Of a stretch of 64,000 nt of DNA, positions 21,051 to 32,916 are shown one piece after another (position 1 is the first letter of the stretch; each line of letters begins with the position of its first letter). Below the pieces are notes generated by a model that was given only the letters and a program-made list of their open reading frames with translations, did no database searches and was not told the origin of the DNA. Source of the DNA: Brachypterus glaber (taxonomy: Eukaryota > Arthropoda > Insecta > Coleoptera > Kateretidae); contig OY294048.1 in assembly GCA_958510825.1 (NCBI GenBank), forward strand, positions 29,043,026-29,107,025. The letters are read 5' to 3'. Both the position numbers and the translations under genes were made by a program.

Positions 21051-21734
21051 TAAATTAATTGTGATATTTGTATTTCTTTTAGACCTATACAATTAATATT
21101 TCAGTTAAAAAACGATTTCAATTTTAAAACATTTTTTATAAACAAAGATTAATTTGCTAAAACCGTTGTTTCTTTTTTCTTGATGCGAGGTTGTTTCATC
21201 ACAAGAAAGTCAGCCAATTAAGTTGTCCATCAAAAACTGCATTGTTTGGACACATTTATGTAAATTTTGATATGCCACACTGATATCTTATAATATTTTA
21301 ATACTGAAACGAAATTATTTAGTTCTGAACTTGAAAGAAGCAGTCAAGTTTTTTTGATATCCCGCAGTCGCAATAAAATAAAAAGAATTTTATTAATATT
21401 AAATTTAAATGGCTGATTTTTATCGTCAAAGTATGTCATTTGTTTAAGCTTTCTTTGTCTAATTTTATTTCAGAAGATTCTTATCTATTAATAATTGAAA
21501 AACATGTATCCATACAAAACAAAAACAAGCCGTGAAGGTATTTAATGCATCGCATTTTATATTATACTCTTCACAATGGATAGTATATACCCTTTTCTAT
21601 CTGAATAATTTATTTGAATTGCTCGAGCATGCTCTTTCTCATTTTATTTTAGTTTTCTGTTTTTTTTTTAAAGTGTGGCCAGGGATAGACTGGTATTACA
21701 GAACATCTTAGACGATTTTCACAGACCAGCTATA
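21051..21734. other. Unassigned sequence
   Basis: No gene or repeat recognised. Confidence 0.4.
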
Positions 21735-22433
21735 CAGAGCGGTCCAAAAGTCACCCCCCTCCTCTTAACTTTTGAACGAGTTGCGATATACACTTTAAAT
21801 TTAGAACTCTTAAATAACACAACTTAAACTATCTTTTAGCATATATTTGATACTTTTAACTTTTAAAATGTGGGCAGCGGGCATGGGGGCATTTTTTAAT
21901 AGTAAGAGTTGTCGTGTGATACATTATTTTAAGGCTTATGAATTTCTCCATTTAACTATATATTTTTTATTTTTTTTTTTAACATTCTTGTTTGAATTTA
22001 AAATAGGGTTGAGGATGGGTATTTTTGTCAAAATTTCTCTAAAAAAATCAAACAATTTTTAAAAATGACTAATTTCATGATGAAAAAAACCTAAATTATA
22101 CTTTTAAACTAATTTTAATTGACATAAATAAAAATTTACAAAAAAAATCCCATTTTTAGCACAAAAAATTAATCTGAACATTAAAAAAATTGTTTAAAAA
22201 ACTAAAAAATATATAGGCAAATAGATGACTATTTGCTTTAAAATTATATGTCACACGACCCCCTTTCCACTTAAAAAATGTCCCCCCATCCCCCCTGCCC
22301 ACATTTTAAGAGCTGAAAGTATCAAATATATGCTAAAGGATAGTTTAAGTTGTCTGATTTAAGAGTTTTAAATTTGAAGTCGATATCTCAACTCCTACAA
22401 AAGTTAAGAGGGGGGTGACTTTTGGACAGACTT
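21735..22433. mobile_element. Palindromic TA-target MITE, copy 3
   Basis: Starts CAGAGCGGTCCAAAAGTCAC, with TA at 21733-21734. The right end GACTTTTGGACAGACTT is diverged over the last bases, so the boundary (near 22433, before TA) is approximate. Both GAGATATCGACTTCAAATTT-type arms are present with more substitutions than in copies 1 and 2, so this is probably the oldest of the three. Confidence 0.82.
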
Positions 22434-22501
22434 TAGGTTCTCTGTACTGAATCTTGAACCATGATATAGATTTAATATGTTGCCTTGGAGGCCCTTGGGC
22501 C

Positions 22502-22517
22502 CGCCATGGCGCGCCAT
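22502..22517. repeat. 16-bp GC motif CGCCATGGCGCGCCAT, copy 1
   Basis: An exact copy is at 25465-25480. The motif contains two nested palindromes, CCATGG and GGCGCGCC. It stands out in very A+T-rich DNA. Flanks of the two copies do not align. Confidence 0.7.
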
Positions 22518-23130
22518 GAGACACAAATAAATAGTCCGTCTTTGCCTCTAGCAGTTTTATTTATGAATGGATTTGTTCAAAGATACATCCCATGTTATGA
22601 ATATTTCCGAAAATATTCATACCATGGGATGCAACAATGAAATTCTATCCATTAAAGTACCTTATATTATCTGAAAATTAGTTTTTTCACTTTTCCTTCT
22701 ATTTTTCATATATTTTTTTCTTGGTCGGGCATTCCGATCTTGAGTTATTGTGCCCAAAAAAAAAGTGACGTATATATCACGTTATGGACAGATGGATGAA
22801 ATGACGGTTTTTTAATACTTTTTCAGAATTTGATACGCGTATGTATTTACGCGTACGTGTTTTCAAAAAAAAAAACCTAGGCAAATTTTTGACAAATTTG
22901 ACAACCCATCGAGATGCAGCTCGTATAATACTTTTTGCATGATGGGGTAATTTGACGTGTTTATTAGCCTAATTATGACAGCAGTAGGTTATGTTTACAA
23001 ATTGCTGATCGGCAAGCAAAGGTACTGACTTGATTTTTACAATAAAATAAATTTTACGTTTTAATTTCACTCTTATAAATTATATTGATGTTTATTTTGT
23101 TGGATCGTGCAAAAACCGTAATAAGCATCA

Positions 23131-23281
23131 CGGCCATTAAGGCCCAGTTTATCAGTGTACAGTTAAAACTTTATCTAAAAGATAAAGTCTCAGTTAAGAG
23201 CAATTTCTGGATTTTGGTTGAAGTTGCTATAGTTATTACGTGTCAGCTAAATTTAGCTGCACTTTGATAAACCCAGCCTAA
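23131..23281. mobile_element. Small MITE with GTTTATCA-type ends
   Basis: GGCCCAGTTTATCAGTGTAC on the left is matched on the other strand by GGCTGGGTTTATCAAAGTGC at the right. Two internal hairpins are visible: ACTTTATCTAAAAGATAAAGT and CAGCTAAATTTAGCTG. The 60-residue frame at 23085-23267 lies across it and is not supported. Confidence 0.55.
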
Positions 23282-23828
23282 GGGCCTTAACGGTTTCGGA
23301 TAGTATTGGAGATTTCGACTTCGTCTCAGTCTCCAAAATAATCCTCAACCGGTAAAATGCACTTACTGCCCTTAATACCTAACTATTTCGAACTCTTGAG
23401 CTGTGAAGAGTATAATAACAAAAAATTATGTATATATACACATAAATGTATTCTTTCTCCTTTGCTTTTAATGAAGAAATGCTTTTTATAATAATTTCCT
23501 AATCTAAGCGCGCAGTCGCGGGAAGGTAAGTAACCCCCAGAGGTCCAGAAAAAATAAAAATCTCCCAAAAAATATATTTTTTTATTATTTTTAAAGTTGT
23601 TTTGACATTTAAATTTATAAAAAAATTGCATGCAGCGCTGTATGTTACAAATGTGTTAATCACAATCACAAGGTGCCCCTGCGCCAGCCAGTCTTTCCCT
23701 GAAAAAAAATTTTATGAGAAAATTGTAATTAAAATGGGCTATAAAATAATTCGTTTATAAAAGGTGTTTTGAAAATTATTTATAAAAAATTTCGCCTGAA
23801 GCACATAATTATAGGCTAATTCATTTTT

Positions 23829-23960
23829 ACGTGACAGTGACCTAGCGACCTCTCGCTTTACGCTTTCTTACCCGCAACGCCTATAATTGGTCTACCCTCT
23901 TTTTGTTTCGTTCCCCGCGAGGTCCATACTTTCAATATGAGTCACTATCACGTATTTACG
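23829..23960. mobile_element. Possible small MITE with ACGTGACAGTGAC ends
   Basis: TTTTTACGTGACAGTGAC near 23826 is mirrored by GAGTCACTATCACGTATTTA near 23938-23957. The ~100 bp between is less A+T-rich. Target duplication not identified. Confidence 0.4.
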
Positions 23961-24500
23961 GATCATACTTTACCAATACTTTAATCACAGGTAAGCAGTT
24001 ACCTATAACAAAAAATGTTTTTTGAAATAATTTTATTTTCAAATTCTGGACTGTTTGGAAAATACGTCACTTTGAAATTTCTAAAAAAAAAAACGAAGAT
24101 ATACCAGTAATATGAACATAAAGGTTCTTTTAAAACTATTTACATAATATGTAATATATTGTATTTATATTATAAAGACAACAGGCTACGATTTAAGTAG
24201 CAAAACGAAATATGTTTAGTGAGGTGTGTCAAAAAATCCAGAATTTCGAAATCGAAAAGACTTTCTGGCTCAAAAGTTGCTCCTTAAAAAATGGTGGCCA
24301 CTCAAAAATGAGCCAAATCGGTTTATGTTTAGAGGTAGCTCAAAGCGCTCTGACGGTACCTGTTTTTCGGATAAAAACTGATTGTGTATAAAATTGAGAA
24401 AATTTTGAAAGTTTTCTTTGGTAATATTTAGAAACAATACTAGTTGGGAGAAACTAAAAATAATATATCCTCCCTCCCCTTAAGTTAGAATATAGAAGTA

Positions 24501-25261
24501 TTAGTAGTAAGGGTGGGGAGGCTACAAGCCAGGCAACTAGGCCATTATGGCCCTTTTTGCCAGCCCCGAGCTGTCCCAGCCACATATCTACCCTACTCCC
24601 TGCCTAAACCTGCCGGACCTCCTTATAAAGGTCGCGATATCTGTCCAGGCAAGGGTACGCAACTCCTTTCTTCGGAGAGTTGCCACTCCGAAGATCTCCT
24701 GTCGTATTCTGCCGAACCGATTGCATTGTCCTAGGAAATGGAAGGACGATTCTTCGTCTATCCCACAACCCGAACAGACGGGGTCGTTACCGACCTTTAT
24801 CTTGAACCCGTAAGGATCCCTGTGAGTTGGCTGATAGTGGCTCGACTTCTTCCTAGTAGCCACGCGGTTTTTGACTTGCTTGGACCGAAAAGGAAGTCCT
24901 TTGCCTGTCTGCAGTTCGTGACCGTTGACCAGCTTTCTCTTAGTTTTTCTCCAGCCCACGTGTTGAGGGCTGATGTGACTTGTTTCCTTATAATACCAAG
25001 CATGTGTTCGGGCCCCATGCACGGAGTCTTGGCTCCGAGCCTGGCAAGTTCGTCTGCCTTCTCGTTGCCTGGTATCCCGCTGTGTCCAGGGACCCATACA
25101 AGGTGAACTCTTTTATTCCTCACTAGCTCCTCCAGGGCTTCTATGCATTCCTGCACTAGTCTGGATCTTGTGCCGGGTGCACTGAGAGCCTTGAGGGCTG
25201 CTTGGCTGTCGGAGCAGATGTATACATCTGATCCGTTGCTCCCTAGAACCTCTTCGCATCT
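24501..25261 (-). pseudogene. Non-LTR retrotransposon RNase H and CCHC C-terminus, frameshifted
   Basis: Minus-strand translation starts in RNase H with SDVYICSDSQAALKAL (about 25200-25165), where the Asp of the SDSQ box is a usual active-site residue. It continues to VHLVWVPGHSGIPGNEKAD (about 25105-25045), the RNase H C-terminal box with its His and Asp. The frame runs on to a stop near 24797. A second frame takes over around 24810-24840 and carries DPVCSGCGIDEESSFHFLGQ ending in C, a CxxC...H...C zinc-binding motif, up to about 24588. One frameshift therefore separates RNase H from the zinc motif. The first RNase H Asp and the whole RT are absent, so the copy is 5'-truncated near 25258. 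RNase H followed by CCHC is known in I/LOA-type elements. Confidence 0.9.
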
Positions 25262-25679
25262 TTAGAACATAAAAAAATCGCCCAGTATTTGAAGATTTTC
25301 TCGAAAATTTAATTTTTGCAAGTTTTAAAACGTGCTTAAAAAATAGTTTTAAACAAAAAACTTATAATTAGTATACAAGCATATATACATATACAGAATA
25401 CATTTTTTCTCAACTCGGGTAAAAAAAAAAATCAAATAAAAAAAAATCATTTATACGCTACGTACGCCATGGCGCGCCATTCTTAAAATACAACATGCCT
25501 TTAAAAATAGGCCATATTTAAAAGGACATAACTTCCTTAGGAATGATTTTTTGACCAAGATGCATATAATTTTTTTTTTCTTGGTTTTCTTGGTTTTTAA
25601 TGTTAAATAACCACCAGTTACCAAAATTATTATTTTAGGTATACCTAGTAAGCCTATTTTTTACAAAAAAATGTTTTTT
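25262..25679. other. Unassigned sequence with second GC motif
   Basis: Contains the second exact copy of CGCCATGGCGCGCCAT at 25465-25480. Otherwise A+T-rich with long T runs and no open frame. Confidence 0.5.
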
Positions 25680-25684
25680 TTTTT

Positions 25685-26400
25685 TTTTTTGTAAAAACAT
25701 GCTCATTTAGTATACCCTAAAAAGTGTACATAATACTTGGACACACCCAAAAATAATTTTATAGTATTTATTAAAGGTAGTACTATACTATTTCACGCAT
25801 AATTGTTGCAATAGTTGGTTTCGTTTGGGAAATAACGAGTGTTGGAAACAATGTTAGTTACACCACTTTAGCTTTTTCACTTTTGGCAAAAATAGCAGTT
25901 CCTAAAATTTATGTGTGAAATAGCTTTAAAATGACATTAAATTAATTATAATCTTATTTGGTGAGTCTTTTTATGTTCTATACTACGTTTCTTGTGCGTT
26001 TTTAGCTAAAATTATTCATATTGTCACCCTTTTTTTTGTAAAAAGCAGGCTTATTTAGTATACCCCAAAGTGTTGCGTAATACTTGGGTAAACCCAAAAA
26101 TAATTTTATTATATTATATAAAGCTCGCTTATATATATTTTTTGCAAAAATTATTTAGAAATAGGAAAATACAAATTTAAAATACAATGAGTTTTAACAA
26201 ATTTAAAAAATAAATTAATGTAGAGTTCCTAAAGGTTATTGTTTAAATTAAGGGGTTTGGGCAGGTTTATAGACCTAAAATGCGTTTAAACTATAAATAT
26301 ATAATGTCTATTATTAAAATATGGTCCTAACTCATTTTCGCAAAAATGTTAGTTAGACCACTTTAGCTCTAGCTTCACCAAATGACAAAAATATATTTAA
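25685..26400 (+). repeat. Diverged tandem duplication of a ~350-490-bp block
   Basis: ATTTAGTATACCCTAAAAAG, then ATAATACTTGG, then ACCCAAAAATAATTTTAT (about 25708-25765) recurs at about 26052-26112. A second pair, GTTA(G)TTA(C/G)ACCACTTTAGCT, is at about 25853 and 26348. The order of the two words is the same in both halves. The spacing changed by insertions. Class unknown. Confidence 0.6.
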
Positions 26401-26824
26401 TAAAAGAAACTGTGCCAGCCATGAGTATGTTGCCGTAAAAGGGTTAATTTGGAAATTCCAGATTGTAACAGTACTTAAACATATGTATACAAAAATAATT
26501 TTTTTTAGATTTCAGAAACGCAGGTGCCATGAAATCTAATTATTCACAATTTATTTTAAAACAAAAGGCGGTAAGTATAATTTGTTATGCTGGTTACACT
26601 TTTTTAGCGTAAGAAAAAATTAATAAAATATACTTTTTATGATATTTTAAATTAGGTAAAAACAGATGATATGCATAAATTAATTAAATTTGTTATTGTA
26701 TTATTACATGCTATTTAGCATTAATTTTATGCTTGATTTATTTCACATAGGAAATTTAAATTTGTAAAACATGTTAAATTTATGGATCAATAAATTTGGT
26801 AGGTACTACAATATTTTTTTTGAT

Positions 26825-27060
26825 GAAAGTTAATTTTGTTTTGAAGTATAGAATATAAAATACTGCTGCTAAAAAAATAATACTTTCCCATATAGGCCTA
26901 GGTTAACTAAAATTAAAAACTAAAAAAAAATAATAATAAAAAAAATCAAAAAAAGTTATTTTTTTTAAGTTCCTTTTTTCCTAAAACGAAAATTGAAAAA
27001 AGATGTTTTTAGCACATTTTACACCCTTACCCCAATTTGATTTTTACCAAAAACAATCAC
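26825..27060 (-). repeat. Partial copy of the 6301-6982 element
   Basis: The reverse complement shares GGGGTAAGGGTGTAAAA, an oligo-A/T interior and ACCTAGGCCTATATGGGAAA with 6330-6500. It then matches AGTATTATTTTTTTAGCAGC-like sequence. Both ACACTGGTCG ends are missing, so this copy is truncated. Confidence 0.55.
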
Positions 27061-27095
27061 AGCCTATAGTATGTTCAACTTTAAGGTGCAGTAGA

Positions 27096-27155
27096 AGTAA
27101 ATACTATGCTTGTTATGCGAGCCTGTGGGTGTGCCCTTACTGCTAAGCCGATTTT
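27096..27155 (-). mobile_element. Fragment related to the 146-bp Tourist-like MITE
   Basis: On the minus strand it reads TAAGGGCACACCCACAGGCT, continuing CGCATAAC. This matches the left terminus TAAGAGCATATCCACAGGCT of the MITEs at 34126 and 40123, including the TAA. The rest diverges, so this is a relative or truncated copy. Confidence 0.5.
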
Positions 27156-27331
27156 TTTTTTGTACTAACAAGGCAATCCTCTAAATGATGAAGCTTTTTG
27201 CACTATGGTTTATCTATATATTATATATATTAAAATATAGGGGTTGCTACACATAAAAAACTTAAACCTCAAAAAATTACATAAAAAATACATAATAAGA
27301 ATTTGTATTTATTTGGTTTAATATTATTACA

Positions 27332-28013
27332 TCGGCACTTAGTGCTACTAAGAGTGCCGATGTATTGAAATCTTCGCCGAAAAGTCAAAATCTTTGACCA
27401 CGTTTTTTTCACATTTCTCGACGTTTTAGACCATTTTGAGTCGAAATCAGTAAAAAAATGTTTGGTTCCTTCTGTCTGTCTGACTGTCTGTCTGTCTGTC
27501 CGTCTGGGTGTAAACTCTCTAACTCCATTTCTACATGAGATATCGACTTGCGGTTTTTTGCATATTGTTTCTTATTGTATTCCGAAGAGCTGATTAGATT
27601 TTGGGGGTAAACGATTGGGGGTAAGGGGGTAAAAATAGGGTAAAACTACTATTTTTAGCGTTTTTTGTTTATAATTAAGGCAATTATTATTCTATTTGGT
27701 TAATTAGCACTTATATAAAAGATAATTTTAAATTGGTTGAAAAATGTTCTGAACAATGTTTTCCTAAAACGCATTGCTTTCGAGATACTGGCGTTTAAAG
27801 CAGTAAAAGGTTTTTTTAGCATATCTCACATATTTATAACCCGATTTCAAAAAATTATATTTTAAATAAAAGCTCTTTTTAAGCCCTATAAAAAATGTTA
27901 TATACAGTTTTTTGCTAGAATATAATGTTCTAAAGATACAGAATTTAAAATCAAACAAAACACCTAGTTTGAAATTTGCAAACTAGATGGCTCTAGTGTA
28001 CAATAGTGCCGAT
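27332..28013. mobile_element. Element with ACATCGGCACT ends and a CTGT-rich segment
   Basis: Left end ACATCGGCACTTAGTG; right end, inverted, ACATCGGCACTATTG. The left end is itself a hairpin (ATCGGCACTTAG ... CTAAGAGTGCCGAT). Inside is a (CTGT)n run at 27473-27502 followed by CATGAGATATCGACTTGCGG, a block widespread in arthropod repeats. A ~20-bp word ATTTGGTTTAATATTATT lies on both outer sides (about 27312 and 28079), longer than a usual target duplication. No transposase. Confidence 0.5.
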
Positions 28014-28600
28014 GTTTTGACAGGGTGCTTGCAACGTTTTATCTAGTTTACAATCTTATAATTCAAAATGTTTATTTATTTGGTTTAATATTATTTACTA
28101 TCTTATAATTCAAAAAAAGGTGACATTCTAATTAGGTTTTCTTTGAAGATGATCTAACCTAAGATGCAGAGTTGAAATGAAGGATCGTTAGTAACGATTC
28201 ATTACCATGCCTACCTTCATTAACTCCAAAGATTTTGAATATACATGAAAATAAAATGGATTTATGGAATTCCCATGTAAACAACGAACTTTTGCTTTCC
28301 CATTTTGAAAATTTAAAAATTTCGGAAAGCCTTGTATTCGTGCAAAAATTTTCAAATTTTTTTTTTTGTGTATTTTTGCGTTTTATGACGTTTTATGTCG
28401 ATATAAATCAATTTCGAGCAAAAAAAAAATTGTCGCTCGGTCGGTCGATCGGTCTGTCCAGGAAATCTTGTGGGCACGATAACTTAAGAACGCTTTAAAC
28501 TAGAGACTTAAAATTTGGCATACAGGTATGTTACCAAAAGTTCTCGCTCGGGATTGTTTTTGGTAAACATTGGGGTGCGGCAAGGGGGGCAAATGGGGAA
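28014..28600. other. Unassigned sequence with (TCGG)n run
   Basis: TCGCTCGGTCGGTCGATCGG at about 28433, followed by GCACGATAACTTAAGAACG, resembles a second widespread arthropod repeat of the same style as the CTGT block. A CTTATAATTCAAAA word is duplicated at 28052 and 28103. The 87-residue frame at 28235-28498 is not recognised. Confidence 0.4.
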
Positions 28601-28635
28601 AAATACATTTTTTTTTAGAAAAATTTGAAAATTGC

Positions 28636-28890
28636 TATATATGGGTTTTTAAGGTTGCTGAAATTGAATCTGATAAAAAATTTTTTCTAAATCCACCCCC
28701 TGAGGAGTGGAGAGTAGTTTTCGGGAAAATTGTTATATTGGGGTTTTTGAGGTTGTTGAAAGTGAATCTGATTATAAAAAAATTCTAACTTTACCCCTAA
28801 AGGGGCAGAGGGTAGGTTCGTGAAAATTGGTATATTAAAGTTTTATGGTTGCTGAAAGTGAATCTGATAATAAAAAATCCATTTTACGGG
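28636..28890 (+). repeat. Three ~95-bp units ending GTTGCTGAAAGTGAATCTGA
   Basis: Units around 28652, 28748 and 28843 each contain TTTT(A/T)AGGTTGCTGAAA, GTGAATCTGAT and an A-rich stretch, then a G-rich CCCCTGAGG-type word. The same signature recurs at 40949-41510 and, diverged, at 32930-33440. Frames of 72 and 99 residues only read the units. Confidence 0.7.
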
Positions 28891-29931
28891 CGGAGGTGAA
28901 AAATGGGAAAGCTCTTTTACTGGGCAGTATTTTAACCCATTACAGCCCAAGAAAAAAAAACCTAATTTTCGGTATACTTAAACACTTTGTTATGTATATT
29001 TCCAGGAAAAATCTAAAAAAAATCTATTTATATGATAATTTTTATGGGTTGTTATTCAATTCTTGGGCACCAAAATTGATAAATCACTTTCGAAAATTAA
29101 AATATTACTATTTAAAGATTTTTTTTTTTAAACTGGAGCTATAAAAACTTTTAAGATACTCTAAACGTGTATTATTAGAAATTTGTTTATTTATGAAAAT
29201 CCAAAAAACACTTCAGAAACTTTGCAAAATTTTACCAGCCTTTGGCATTATTTGGCAAAAAAAAAATGATCATACACATTTACACAAATTCATGCATTAA
29301 AAATAGACAATTATAGTAAAACTAGTTACATAGTAAACTAAGATATTTTTACATTATTTTACTTTCATTTTTACCTTGTAGTTCATTAGATAAATTATAG
29401 TCATATGGTTTAAGATAAAACTTTTAAAATACTTGTTTTCTATTTCAGATAAAAAAGTTGTAGGTGCTGTACCATTTAAAAAAGGTTTATTATTTAATTT
29501 TGTTTTTACGTAAGTAAAAGAAAAGTGTATTTAATATATATACAAAGAAACAATATTAGTGCACAACTTTCTTGGCACATATCTAGTTGTTACTCCAAAA
29601 TTCGTGTTAGATCCATTCTTGTAATTGTAATTCGTTGCAGATCATTTAACAAAAAAATAGGGATTCTAGAACTAATTATTCACTTATAAAGCATGGTATT
29701 GTTTTATTTAACGCTATTTAGCATAAAATGAATGGGTTAATTAAAGTTTGAACATGGGACAAATATCTAGAATCTAAGATCAGAGATTAAACGCACATTT
29801 TTCGGGATGATAAATATGACGTCTTTATGAAAGTTTATAATTAATGAAACATCGGTTTATTTAGCATATTTATTAATATACTTGTGAGTATACTAAACCT
29901 GATTATAAAATACGCTTCTTTAATAATATGT
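28891..29931. other. Unassigned A+T-rich sequence
   Basis: No gene or paired structure recognised. Confidence 0.4.
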
Positions 29932-30539
29932 CACGGTGGGGTTGAATGCATCTTAAATGCGAAAATCCAGAACCCTAAATTTTTATCTTGAATAATATTC
30001 CCCGTATCCGTACGATTAATTTGACACCAAAAAGAGCAAAATCCGTTGGTCACTTTTTGAGGAAACTTCAAATTTGTGCAAAAACCAGCAAAAAGCCAAT
30101 AAGATTTTTTGTTTTGTTTAAATGATTGCTTATTTTTTAAAATATTCTTCTCCTGGTAATTTTAAATTGTTTGTATATAAAGAAATAAATGACGAGTGCC
30201 TAAAAGCCTATTATAAAAAGAGTTTTTAAACTATTTTTACTCCTAAAGTTTAAAAACCCTACCAACCAATTTTTTTAGACTTTTTTGAATGTTCTATTTT
30301 TCATGAAACGTTGTAAAATACAAACGTGTCATATGGTAAACTTTATAAAATGCAAACAGTAAAGATATTTTATCCAATACCTACAGATAATAAGACAATT
30401 ACCAGCTTTATTTTAAATAGATAAACTCAATAATAACCCCCACGTGGCTTTTACTTTATTGAGTGGATAATTATTTATTTTACCCACTCAACTGTCACTT
30501 GTCAAATTATTTTCTTGTAAATGTCATTAAAATTTTTAA

Positions 30540-30710
30540 TAAAAGTATGAATTCCTAAGCTATTTATTGGATAAAACCTTGTATGGCACTCATGGGTAAA
30601 CCGATATTTCCCTCTCGAAAATTAACCTGCTTGGCTGACGCCTCGCAGGTTTCTCATGGGCAATATCTTACTTTACCCACTAGTACCATAAATAACTATT
30701 ATCCATGTTC
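30540..30710 (+). repeat. Repeat shared with 45180-45325, copy 1
   Basis: TTATTGGATAAAACCTTGTATG at the left, a GC-rich hairpin CCTGCTTGGC...CGCAGG in the middle, and CTTTACCCACTAGTACCATA followed by AATAACTA at the right also appear at 45180-45325. It lies inside the long-terminus element. Function and class unknown. Confidence 0.6.
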
Positions 30711-31312
30711 TACTTAGTATTAAGCACAAATTTGGGTTTAGCACTTTTTGAAGATATTATAAAACTCGAATGCTTTTGTTTTTCTATATGAGAGTACTTT
30801 TTTCTATTGTAAAAAGCTATGCGATCATGGCGTAAATCCAGAAAAAATAGGTTTATTTTATCAAAAGAATTAACACAAAATATAAACCCTTTTAAAAAAA
30901 ATTATTGTGGCCTCCACAATACTTTCCCGGCTTTTTAACGCTTTGGAAACTGTTTATAATTATTTCTTAAGAGCCCTTTGACTTACCTAAAGACTAAAAA
31001 TCTTTAAAACAATTTTTGAAAAACATTTTTTTTCAAATTTTTCTTTTTGATTCTTTTTTACATTTTTTAACGGAAATAACCCAGATCGCATACTTGGCAA
31101 TGCAATATTTTTCTTAGAAAAAGCAATCTAGGATGATCCATTCTCCTGCATGTTAAGCATAAATGCAAAAATTAAATAATATCTTCTCTGTTTCCGTTTT
31201 ATAAAATTTGCTATATTATATTATATACACCCAAATGTGTTTCCATAAAAAAAGACCAATAAAAAATGAAAATTGTTGGTTGGTATTGTTGTTGGTCTTC
31301 AAAAGAAAATAT

Positions 31313-31385
31313 AGTATAAAAAATCGTTTCATAAGACGTTTTTAAGCACTCGTCAATATATTTTTTTTTAATATACTATAATATT
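31313..31385. repeat. AATAGTATA-type palindromic module
   Basis: AAATATAGTATAAAAAATCG, TTTCATAAGACGTTTTTAAGC, ACTCGTC and TTAATATACTATAATATTT follow one another. This matches the module at 20905-21050 and 2371-2445 and sits at the inner edge of a terminal inverted repeat. Confidence 0.55.
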
Positions 31386-31833
31386 TAAAATTACCACAAA
31401 AGGAATATTTTGAAAAACTAGCAACTATTTAGGCAAAGCAAAAAGATGTTACTATAAAACCTTGGCTTTTTGCCGGTTTTTGCACCAAATTAAAGTTTTC
31501 TCAAAAAGCGCCGGACGGATTTTGCTCTTTTTGGTGTCAAATTAATCGTACGGGTGCGGGGAAATTTATTCAAGAGAAAAATTTAGTGTTCTCGATTTTC
31601 GAATTTAAGGTGCATTCAAACCCACCGTGATGTAATAGTGCTGGTGAATGTAATACCTCGAATCATATTATGCAAAGGAGGGACAAAAGGACAAGGATAT
31701 GGAAGTAATAGAAGCGATTTTTGGTTGTTTCGTATGGAGGAGAGAAGAGAATATGTCCCTAAATTTTGCTTTGACATTTGGCGCCAAAAGCCAAGCCAAA
31801 ATTCAGGTACCCTAGAGGAGAGTTCCTGAATAG

Positions 31834-32916
31834 ATAGAATAGATATCTATATGTATATTTTTATATCTTTCGACTTTACGACTGCAAACGTCAAATATTT
31901 AGATATATCTAGATATCCACGGTGTATTTTAAATAGGGTCATAAAAAATACACGAATAGCACATTTGGACTTTTTTTTTCGTGAAAAATTAAATAAATCT
32001 ATACAGTAGTTTCAAGTTTTCAGTTTTGAAGAATATGTTCCCTACTGCCATGCTATGAAATGCTTCAAAGCGGTGTCGACTTTGTCCAAACTAAAAATGT
32101 ATTTTTCACAGAACAGCAAGATGCACTCGATGATCCGGAAACTTCTTAGCACTTCTTTTTATTTTGAAAAAGTCTAGGTGTTATTTTTTTAATTTACCCA
32201 GTAAAATAGGACCATGACCATGCATAGTTTCCTAAAGTAGACATCTCATTATCATCTAGTTGATAATAATATTTCAGGTATCTGCGGATACTGCCCAATT
32301 AGTTTCTCAAACCTTGTTTTCCTTCTTAACAAGAAAAATGTACTGCCTTTTTTTAATTTACAATCACTATATACAAGATTTTTTAAATAAAAAAATGTAC
32401 AAAATTTTCCACTTTAACACAGGCACGTTTGAACTTTTTTAATATTTAATAGTATTAATAACACAGGACCGCAAAAAAAAATAAAGTATTTTTTTTTTCT
32501 ACAAGAGTTTAAACTAGAAAAAACCCTATAATTTTTTTAATGCTTTTATAACTAAAATAAATACTACACTTTTGAATAAGCAATCATTTTAGTTCTGTTT
32601 TGAATTATAATAATTAAAAGAGGTATAAACTAACTAAATATCATATTTAATTAATAAAACTTTTTAATTCTTAAAATTTGTGTACTTTTAAATTAGCAGA
32701 AACCTAATATTTTAAGCAAAATTTCCACTTTCATGCTACCGATTTTTAAATACCATACGTCATTTGGTAGCCTACACTAAGTAATTTATTGCCTGGATGC
32801 ACGTTTTTCTCCGTTTTTTTTGTATAAGGAAATAAATTGAACTTTTGTGTAGCATTTTGAGTATAACTTCGTTTTTGGCCAAACTCCGCTTTTGGTCGTA
32901 ATATAGTAAAAATTAG
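31834..32916. other. Unassigned A+T-rich sequence
   Basis: No supported gene or repeat. Confidence 0.4.

Larger units (their letters stand above)
29932..31629. mobile_element. 1.7-kb element with ~245-bp inverted termini
   Basis: Left end CACGGTGGGGTTGAATGCAT; right end, inverted, CACGGTGGGTTTGAATGCAC. The arms stay alignable for about 245 bp through CGTACGATTAATTTGACACC, AAAAGAGCAAAATCCGT and GCAAAAACC(A/G)GCAAAAAGCC. ATGT lies just outside both ends (29928-29931 and 31630-31633), a likely 4-bp target duplication. A CAC terminus with a 4-bp duplication is described for Chapaev-type elements, but I see no transposase, so this is tentative. The interior contains a shared repeat (30540-30710) and a palindromic module (31313-31385). 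Confidence 0.82.

Noticed and set aside
24513..25106. Plus-strand frames of 73-122 residues
   Set aside because: Shadows of the minus-strand RNase H/CCHC retrotransposon fragment.
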